Positions 46,707 to 56,600 of a stretch of 60,000 nt of DNA are shown here, piece after piece. The first letter of the stretch is position 1; the number at the start of each line of letters is the position of its first letter. A program made the translations under genes and the position numbers. Under the pieces are notes generated by a model. The model was not told the DNA's origin and ran no database searches. It was given only the letters and a program-made list of their open reading frames with translations. Origin of the DNA: Strigamia acuminata (taxonomy: Eukaryota > Arthropoda > Chilopoda > Geophilomorpha > Linotaeniidae); assembly GCA_949358305.1 (NCBI GenBank), contig OX442315.1, positions 4,528,001-4,588,000 on the forward strand, written 5' to 3'.

Positions 46707-47236
46707 AAACTATTATTGTCTTCATGAAAACAGTCATAAAATTCCTGGATTAGTGCTCCAGAACTATTTTCCTGGAGTTGTTTCTCAGCAACCAGTTGTT
46801 TATCATATCCCTACACAGCCTTTTCACTCAAAATGTCTACTAGAGCCCAAAAAGAGTACAGATTTGGGACAATTACCATGGTTAATCAGCTGAGCATGGA
46901 GATTTAAAAATTTAGGCAATTATTAAGCTCACTTTAGACATCATTTGGCCAAAATTTGGCCAAAATCTAAAATGACTTATTTGTGTGGTTCCCTTGGAAG
47001 TGCACTTTGTTCGTTTGCTTTTCTCCATATTATTTATGTGCCATGTCGACAGTATTATGAATCTGTATCAAAAAAGAAAAAATACAAAAAAGTAAAGGCA
47101 TACTCAAAAACCAGTACTTTTGTTGTTGTCGTTTGTCAACATTGCATCATCGTCAAATCGCCTCTCAATAAATCAGTCGATTATGTAAGTCTGGAAGTCT
47201 CACGTTAGCGATATTCGAAGAGATGCTCAACGGTGA

Positions 47237-47900
47237 TTCACTGCGCAGTCCACTGCGCAGTCCATTGCGCAGTCCATTGCGCAGTCCATTGCGGAAAGGC
47301 TTACCAAAGTGACAACACGACGAGCAACACAAACTAGTGTCGAGGCAAACTGCGCGGTTAGCTTATTTAATTGTGTTTCTTTGGCGGATCGTTCTAGTTA
47401 TTTTTTCCAACATTACTCATAAGTCAACTGAATTTTTTGATCATTGAAACGAAAGGTAAGTTACTAAGTTACTATATAGTCTGTAGGTTAAGGCGATGAT
47501 ATCGAACTAATCATAAGTATTCAATGGCATGATTTTGTGAATAGTCACATGACCACACAAGCCAGAAAACGGGATACAGAAAAAAACGTTCATTTGTGTG
47601 AAAGAAAACATTTGAAAACTGGGTACAATTCACAATAATGTCTTTCTAACTCACGTTTCGGTGATATTTTGACAATCGTTTGTTTTTTCGGTCACGTATC
47701 AGTCACGTTTATTCAATTTTTGGCTTTGCGCTCAAATGACCAAAAGGCTAGCAATTACCACGGACAGGGGCGGCTGAAAATGATCCGTAATACATTGGGT
47801 GATGATGGAATATTTTCGGTAAAAGGTTCTACTGTGTACTCTGATCAGGGCTGAATTAAACAATTTTTTTTTCCGGGTTTCTTGTAGCATCCCAAGTAAC
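47237..47900. other. Intergenic, short tandem expansion then nothing recognised
   Basis: CGCAGTCCATTG-type units at 47241-47296, followed by AT-rich sequence without a gene. Confidence 0.45.
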
Positions 47901-47905
47901 AAAAC

Positions 47906-48515
47906 TATGTTAAATCTAGATAGAATCTATGCAAACCGTCTATCTTGGTACATAGATTTAACATAGAATAAGGTAGAAACTATGCCGAAACTACATAGCA
48001 TTGACATGGAATAAGCGCATTTCTGTCACGATTTTGACATAGCATCTACATAGAGCTGTAGATCGATGCTACATCAATACAACGTCAAATCGACGTCGAA
48101 TTCTACGTAGAGTTCTATGTCGATTCAACATAGAATCGATCTACCGCTTTATGTAGATTCAATGTCAAAATCGTGACCAAAATGCGCTAATTCCATGTCA
48201 ATGCTACGCTGTTTCGGCATAGTTTCATCCTTATTTTATGTTAAATCTATGTAGAATTCTACGTCAAACTCTGCATAGAATTCTACGTCAAACTCAACGT
48301 CAAATTCTACGTCTATTTAACGTAGAATAAGGATGAAACTATGCCGAAACAACATAGCATTGACATGGAATTAGCGTCGCCCGGTCGCGATTTTAACATA
48401 GCATCGACATAGAGCTGTAGATCGATTCTACTTCAAATCGACGTAGATTCGATCGAGACTTCTACATCAATTTGAAGTAGATCTGATATTAAAATCGACT
48501 TATAGTTCTATGTAC
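47906..48515. repeat. Word-array repeat with ACATAGAATTCTACGT words
   Basis: ACATAGAAT, CTACGTCAAA, ATCGATTCTAC and their reverses recur dozens of times. A longer block (AAACTATGCCGAAAC, then AGCATTGACATGGAAT) appears twice forward and once inverted, with TAGAGCTGTAGATCGAT also repeated. There is no ORF and no unique core. Confidence 0.8.
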
Positions 48516-48599
48516 TTTTTTTGTATAAAAAAAACAAAATATTAAAATTTTAAAAAATTTTATTTTTCAAAAAATAACAATATTTTACAAAAAGAACGA

Positions 48600-49040
48600 G
48601 TTTTTTCACGCGTGACTTCTTAGCAACAACGGTTTTGAGAGTTGAGGCCATTGTTGTGCATTCTCATTAAATTTCTCATCTCTATTCGGCCCAGGTTTGC
48701 ACCATTTTCCCGTTGTTTTTCCGGTTGTAATCGTGTCGGAGCCGAAATTCGCCGGTCACGTATCGATCTCGGTCGTTGAAGACCAAAATGGAGGTTTTGT
48801 AGACTTTGATTGCGTATTCTTCGTCGTTTTTGCCGAGTGCGTGGTGAAAGTTTGCTTCTTTTCCCGTGCCGACGCAGCCGTTGATTTCTTCAAATTGCGA
48901 ATTAACTATTTTGAAGACGATCATTCTAGTGCGCACGTCTAGAACCTGTTAGACTGTTGCACGGTCGAATTTGTCTTTGGTTCGGCGCTCGTTTTCGGTT
49001 AGTTTGTTTGTTGTGGAACTGGATAAATCGGGGACGTCGA
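48600..49040 (-). pseudogene. RIOK1: RIO kinase 1 (RIOK1)-like pseudogene fragment
   Basis: RIOK1 is an atypical kinase of 40S ribosome maturation. Minus-strand pieces read TENERRTKDKFDRATV, a stop, [15 protein letters not shown], then the ATP-binding region [19 protein letters not shown] and [20 protein letters not shown], ending [18 protein letters not shown] frameshift follows into EMRNLMRMHNNGLN and another stop. Only the N-lobe of the kinase is present, no introns interrupt it, and at least two disabling changes exist. It is a decayed duplicate, possibly retroposed. Confidence 0.85.
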
Positions 49041-49670
49041 ATTGAACTAAAAGGAATGAGAGTAAATTGTCATTTTTGTTTATTCGTTTTAAGCAAGAGG
49101 TTTTATTTAATTTCAGAAATTCAATTTTAAATGAAAAAATTCAATGTAAACCCAAAATGTTCAATATAAACCCAAAAAATTCAATAAAAACCCCCAAAAA
49201 ATTAAAACTTTCCCTAAAAATAATCAATTTTAACGTGTAACTCACATATCCGACTACGGTAGGTTCGCAAATGGATCTGTAGACCACGCGCGTTTTTTCA
49301 TCTACAAATTAGTGTTTTTGGTTTGGTTAATCAGTATTAAGAAAAATGTAAAGTCAAACTACCTTGTTTAATTGTTGAGTTGTGGTCTGTTCGCGGGTTC
49401 GCTCCTTATCGCGAAAGACCTGTCCGCTAGTTCGTATTGATTCGTTTCGTCTGTTAAAAATAAATTCGTATTAATTTTTAGTTTAGTTTTACGTCGGCAT
49501 AAAAGATCGTAATAAGTGAAATTTATTTACTTTATATTCGAATTACGTTATTCGGGCAGTCGGGTCGTTTATTTCCTATCATTTTCCGATTTCCGAGGTT
49601 AATTTTATACACTGCGTTTTTGTCATCGCTTCGGCATGTATCGATCGTTGATCGATCTACCTGTAAAAAT
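49041..49670. other. Intergenic, nothing recognised
   Basis: AT-rich sequence with short C/A tracts (AACCCAAAAAATTCAAT-like near 49150-49200). No gene assigned. Confidence 0.4.
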
Positions 49671-49679
49671 CAAAACACC

Positions 49680-50225
49680 TACCGGTACCTTCCATACACA
49701 TGGCTTACATGGTTGTATGGTTTAATTCCAGCAACAAGATGTTTGATTAAAACCATTAAAACCATTAACCTAACCACGCGGTCGCTTAGAGCACACAAAC
49801 CGGAAGCCGGTACTTTTAAAAATTCGTGTACCGCGGACCGAACTTGCGGTACATCTCGCGGTCCCCGAGAAAACACGAGAAAACACGAGAATCTCGTGTT
49901 TTCTTGCGTTTTCCACTTCCTATTTTAAAAAAAAGTAAAGAATCATAAAAAAAAAACTGATTAAAAGTGTTATTATGGTTTTTAATATTATTTTTCACTT
50001 TTAGTCGGTTTTTTTAATGGTTTTTTATGGTTTTTTTAAATGGGAAGTGGAGAAAGCGAGAAAACACGAGATTCTGGAGTGTTCTCGCGTTTTCTCATGG
50101 TCCGCGAGACGTACCGCAAATCCCGGTCCCAGTACTGTACCAGGACCGCGGTACTTTACGTGGGAGTGCCGTGTACCGCGCGCCGGGACCGCGGTACACG
50201 TTAGCTGTACCGCGCACAACACTGT
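49680..50225. repeat. Foldback word-array with GTACCG and GAGAAAACACGAG words
   Basis: Left arm (about 49810-49925) and right arm (about 50035-50225) are inverted copies around an AT-rich centre near 49980. CGCGGTAC/GTACCGCG and CGAGAAAACACGAG recur within each arm. Frames in it are shadows. Confidence 0.75.
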
Positions 50226-50639
50226 CCCTACGTTCACAAAACTGAATAAAACATTAAAAATCAGACAAAAAATTTGCATTTTTTATTTAAATTATTTTTT
50301 CCAAAATCCAACGTCAAAACCATGTCGCCAAACACAGAAAACTATAAATTTTATATCGAAAAATTGTTAACATTGGTCTTCCTTGATCCTATGATGGTTT
50401 AATTGATGACCACTTGAAATGTGATTTTCCCCCATAAAAATCTCTTGTATGGGAATTTTTTATTGTTGTTAGTATTTTTATTTCATTAAATCCAAGACGA
50501 AAATAATTCAAATTTTTTTTTCTCTGGTCGATAAGCAACAATGGAATAGTTTGACAAATCAAGTGCAATGGCTCCTGGCACGTATGCCATGTATACATAT
50601 ATGTTCAACACTTTTTGTCCGCATCGTTTAAACTCCTTT

Positions 50640-51086
50640 AAATTTTAGTAGTGAAGCGACGAAACGTGGAACCGAAGAAAATTCAATTGACTTTCATCCC
50701 GTTCACCAACCGCGGTCATGTGTTCGGTTTAATACCAAAGCTCGAGCACCCCGAAACAATCGTGCAATCGCCGAAATGAAGCGACAAAACAGAATCGAGA
50801 AAACGAAAAGAACGAGCAGGCCGAGACCCGGCACCCGGCGTCGTGACACTTTCGACTTATTTAGTTCCGCAGGCGACACGTCATCTTGCATACGGTATTC
50901 AGTGGCCAGACCAAAAAGAAAATCCACAGTTCCAAAGACGAATTCGCTGAAATTTCTCATAATAACCAAACGAATGATCGGTCTTCATCCCAGTCCTGCC
51001 CCGTGTGCTCGCTTAAGATTGAAGAAAATCACATGAACAAGCACCTCGACTTGTGTTTACTCAGAAATTTAAAATCGTCGTTTTAG
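50640..51086 (+). pseudogene. Decayed gene copy ending in a UBZ4-type zinc finger
   Basis: The frame at 50886-51086 ends with CPVCSLKIEENHMNKHLDLC, which fits the UBZ4 ubiquitin-binding finger (C-x2-C-x11-H-x3-C class) of repair proteins such as SPRTN or RAD18. The stop follows 10 residues later, as in SPRTN where the finger is near the C-terminus. Upstream, basic sequence such as MKRQNRIEKTKRTSRPRPG is in another frame, implying at least one frameshift. I cannot tell which family member it derives from. Confidence 0.45.
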
Positions 51087-51399
51087 GTTTTTGTTTTTTT
51101 TATTACTTCACTCGTACGTAATATATAAATATTTCATCGTGTATGGTCGTTCCTCTTGATATTTCAGCCTTTTTCATTACATTTAATAAAGTGGAAAGAA
51201 ATGTTAGAATTCGTCGTTTTCGTTCGTATGGCCGCCTGGAAATACATTCAATGATCCTGATCGCTTCTTACGTCTCAATAAGATCTCGCTTTTTGCACGC
51301 GCACGAGCGCATTCGAATTTCTTCTCTACAATCGCCGAACTCTTGCTTAGAGATTTGTATTCATTGTTGACGATAGGACTTTATTTGTAGTGATTTATT

Positions 51400-52530
<1,131 letters not shown>

Positions 52531-52703
52531 TGTAAAACATTAAATTTTCTTTTCATTTTAAATAAAACCCATAAATTAAGTTATTTAGTTGTACTTTTAT
52601 TTTAACTTTGTCGCGCTCAACTCTAACCGTCGCTAACTCGTGGGTTGATTACTTAATTCGACTAACTCACTACCGCTTTGCTCAAGCGGTTTACCCAAAG
52701 AAA

Positions 52704-53627
52704 TGATTACACAGATATAAAAGGTAAAATATAATATAGATTTATTCTGTGGGACAATGTACAGATATATCTTATATATATATATATATAAAAGGTAGGT
52801 AAAAGGTAAATCGGAATGGGTGAAGGGAAATGGAAAGGTAAAGGTATGATGAAAGCTGGCTGGAATCGGCGAGGTCGTCTGTTGTCTCGGTCGTGTCCAA
52901 GATGGCGTCCTCGTTGTGGCAACGTGGTGTCGTCTTGGGCCGGCGTGGCAATATGGCGTCCTCGGCTCGTCTCTGGCTGGTCCTTCGGGCTCACGCTGGT
53001 CGGGCGCGAGTGAATGCTTAGTTAAAAGGCTTACTTCGGGCTGTTGTCTAGGTTTTTGTGTGGTGTCCGGCGATCACACCGCGGCGGACTCTTCTGGCTC
53101 CCGGCGGTCACACAGCGGCGGGAACGCTCGTCGTGGTTTTACTGCAGTTTAGGCTTGTGCGACCGTTTGTCTGCACAACTCGCTAAACTGGAGTGGTTTT
53201 TACTATTTCTAGCTGGTGTGCTAAAATAGTGTGGTAATCTTATCTCGCAGGTTACTCTGCGGAGTTTGACACTGACCAAACGTACTCACGGTAAATTGTC
53301 CTTTGTCCTTGGTCAATCCCAGTATATTTACTTGGGCCTGATCTTGTAGGACGACGGGTTTACGTGTGTTTCTCGTTTGATGGTTGTGTTGGTTCTGCCC
53401 GCTCAGTGCAAGGCACATTCCTTTGCACAAAGCGGGGTTGACAGGTGACCAGAATCACCCAATGGTGGGGTGGACGAGCCATCCCCACTCCCTCAGGGCA
53501 GACGCCTGTCCATTGACTAGATGTCAATGCACTGAGGGAAGGGAGACGCGCTTGCGGCTCCCCTTACACCCGAAACGAGGTCACGAGAGAAACTCTTCGT
53601 TGACCCCGGTCCAGTCGGGTCACAACA
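52704..53627 (-). repeat. Gypsy-2 3' LTR
   Basis: The minus-strand start TGTTGTGACCCG at 53627 follows the purine tract directly. An AATAAA (minus strand) lies near 52742. The far end at 52704 (TGATTACACAG on the plus strand) is chosen as the nearest TG...CA boundary and is uncertain. Confidence 0.6.
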
Positions 53628-53663
53628 CTTCCCCCTCCGAGCTCAGACCGTGGGGCTGAGCGA

Positions 53664-56600
53664 TCACTTCTTTCCTGAGGGACCCGACACTGAGTCCGTC
53701 ACCTGGGCGTAACTCACTCCAGGGACGGGCGGTTGAGTGCCGGGTGGCGCGGGTAGATCGCCTACTAGCGCCGAGGACCGATCTCGGGGGTCCTCATGCT
53801 CCGTAATGAAGCATAATGCATGGCCGTCAACTGGCTCATGCGGGGCACGCGTCCTCTCGTGTAACCAAACGCTCGGGATGTAGGCGGAGAAGCCGGTGTT
53901 CGTATGCCGGATGGCATTGGCTTCCGCTGGCGTCACTGGCGCACGGTGGGCTCTCAGCAACCTCTGGTGGAAGATGAGGTCTTTAGTCTTCCGGATCTGG
54001 TTGTGAAGCCAGATGAAGACCGATTTGCCTTTGTCCCGCTGCGCGAGGATAAACCTCCTGGTCGCCGTCGTCATCGAAAGATGGGGAAATTCTTCGATGA
54101 TTCGCCCGTAATAATCTGGTGGAGGCGGTGCCGGCTGCGGCTTCTGGGTGGCCGCGGGAATCACGGCTTGTGTCGTTGTCGCCGCTTGGGCCGGTGGAGT
54201 CACGGGCGGGGTCGGCTTCGTTCGCTCGACGGACTTGACGGGTGGTGTTCGGCACAGCAAGCGCTTTGGTCTACCCGCCACTTCGAACAGGGCGGGTCCT
54301 TGCGGGGATATCTCCGCAGGCATCGGTGGCGGAATCGGAACTCCGCTCGTCGGCGAGATCATCATCTCCACATCCTCTGCCGATTCTTCCGTCTGGATGG
54401 TCATGGCGCGTAGTTGTTGGGTAGGCGCCGCCGTCCAGGTGGCGGAGGTGTAACGAAACGCCGTGCTTCGCAACTTGTACCCCTCAAATTCGGGGTTTAC
54501 CACATCCCTGGTTAGCTCGTACCGAGTCAACACAGGGTCGGGCAGAATGGAGCTCCACTCTGCGAGGAGTGCACGGGGAACCTGTACACCCTCTCTGTCC
54601 ACGACAGACCATGCGGCCATCGCCTGACGCCCTTCTCCGAAGAGTGCTGGGGTTAGCAGCTGCATCATGACCTTGGTCAATGATAGCTGTAGGCTGCGAC
54701 GATTCACTGGATTCGATCGCTCTGAATCCGCAGTGAAGGCACGCGAGAGCTTACTCATCATCGCCGTTGCCCATTCGATGAAATATCGCTGGGCCTGATC
54801 CACACCTCGCAAGGCGGGTGCGGAGACTCTTGGGTCTTCCATCACGAAGCGAAACGCTGAGAGCTCGGAGATAGTCGGGTTGGCGGCTTCTCTCGCGAGT
54901 CGCGCTTCTTCGTCTCGCCTCTCGAAGAACAGGGCCGAGGAACCGGGTCGGGGTCGGCTCGGCCTGTAAATGTCGGTCAAATTGGCTCGACATTCCTGCA
55001 TAATGCTCTGTCCAACGGGGAGAGGGACTGAGCGGTCGGTGTGTAAATTCGGCGGATCGCTCGAATTCAACAACGACGGCGGTCGCAGGTTACGGATCGA
55101 GGCAGGTACGATATTTTTTGTTGTTTTTTGTGTCTGTACCTCCTCATTATTGTTTTCTTTTTTATCCGTGTTTTTTGTGTTTGTTTCAGGAGTTTCTCCT
55201 GTTTCCCCCCCGACCAAAATTGGATCCGGAACGGATTCAACTATCTCGTTTACCGGAGGTGAAGGGGCGTCGAAATACTCCTCGTTGTCACTTGGCGGTG
55301 CTTGTTCCGACTCGCCAGCGAACATATCGACGATTTGGCCGTCAGTTTTAGACTTGACTTGGCCCTTGGCCCACATTTCTTGCGGGAATTCCGGAATGTA
55401 CGGAGTTAACTCTCGTACCTGGATCGACTTTTGCTCGGTGTTGTCCTCGAGCTTGCGTAATTTATACGCGTTACCGCCATGCTTGCCGATGATTACATAC
55501 GGACCATCTCTCTTGTCGGCCAAGCTGGCGGTGATCCCTCTCGCTGCATTTGAGAGGGTGTGTGCATCTTTCCACACCAAATCATTGATCTCGAAATTCA
55601 CGAATTTCCCACCGCTTTTATCTTGTAAAATGCGGTCGCGCATGTTAAAAATGTGCGCCATCATATGTTTGTATGTGTTTGAAATTGTTTGCTCCAATTT
55701 ATACACATACTCATGTGGTTTCTCTGGGTCCACCACATTTACTGACTCTGCCACTCGTGGGTCCCAAGGCACTCGTAGCTCTCGGGCGAAGTTGAGGTAG
55801 GCCGGAGAAAAATCTCTCGTCCTCGAGACTGTTGTTCGTATGCTGAACGCGATCTCCCTCAAGTATTCATCCCACCTATTGTGGATGTCAGTGAATATGC
55901 TTAGTGCATATTTAATGTCCCTGTTGAGTCGCTCAACGGGATTTGTTCTAGGATTGTAGGTCGAAGTATGTGACGCCACAATCCTGAATTTCTCACAAAA
56001 CTTACCCCAAATTTTCGAGATAAATTGGGGTCCGTTATCGGATATTATTTTACGTGGAAATCCGTAGCGTAACGCCACGTCGTAGATACATTCAACGATT
56101 TTCTCTGCTGAAGGTCTAGCGACGGCGTACAACTCGGGCCAACGAGTCGCCACGTCCATTATTACGATAATGTACGCATTTTTATTTCCCGTAACGGGTT
56201 TTGGGCCCATCACATCGACGCTTAAACAATCAAAAGGCGCGTAAGGCCCTAAGAAAATAGTTTCGAATGGTGATTTTCTCCTCGGCTTGCACGCTTGACA
56301 TCGCTGACATTGGTGGACAAAAAGAGCAATATCTTTTTTCATCCCTGTCCAGTGAAAAAGCTGTGTAGCACGATAGAGTGTTCTGCTTACTCCCGCATGG
56401 CTCGCAAGCGGGTGCCCGTGTAACAACCACAGCACGCGACCGATTAAGGAAGCAGGTATTACTACCTTTACTGCGGTGTCTGATTCACTCAAGTCATCTT
56501 GGTGATTTGGGTGATGTTTCACTAAAAGGCCGTCATCCAATAGGTAATCTATGGATTCGTGCGCATAACGACGCTTCTGCCTTCTGGTCAGATTGGGCGG

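Larger units (their letters stand above)
45534..46995. mobile_element. Giant palindromic element with tRNA-Ser-like arms
   Basis: AAGGGAACCACA at 45534 is mirrored by TGTGGTTCCCTT ending at 46995, and the arms match along about 450 bp each toward a centre near 46540. Each arm carries a tRNA-like block. The left arm is interrupted by word-array element B. The empty site is preserved at about 13287 in the other copy of the segment. No protein is encoded, so it must be non-autonomous: an inverted dimer of a tRNA-derived SINE or a foldback element are both possible. Confidence 0.85.
35970..47236 (+). repeat. Duplicated segment, copy 2, split by two insertions
   Basis: Pieces 35970-36087, 45093-45533 and 46996-47236 align in order with 12640-13560. 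The gaps are exactly the Gypsy-1 element and the palindromic element. Near 47240-47296 a CGCAGTCCATTG unit is expanded four to five times compared with copy 1. Confidence 0.85.

Noticed and set aside
53904-55800. Plus-strand frames of up to 276 codons
   Set aside because: Antisense of the Gypsy-2 pol C-terminal region.
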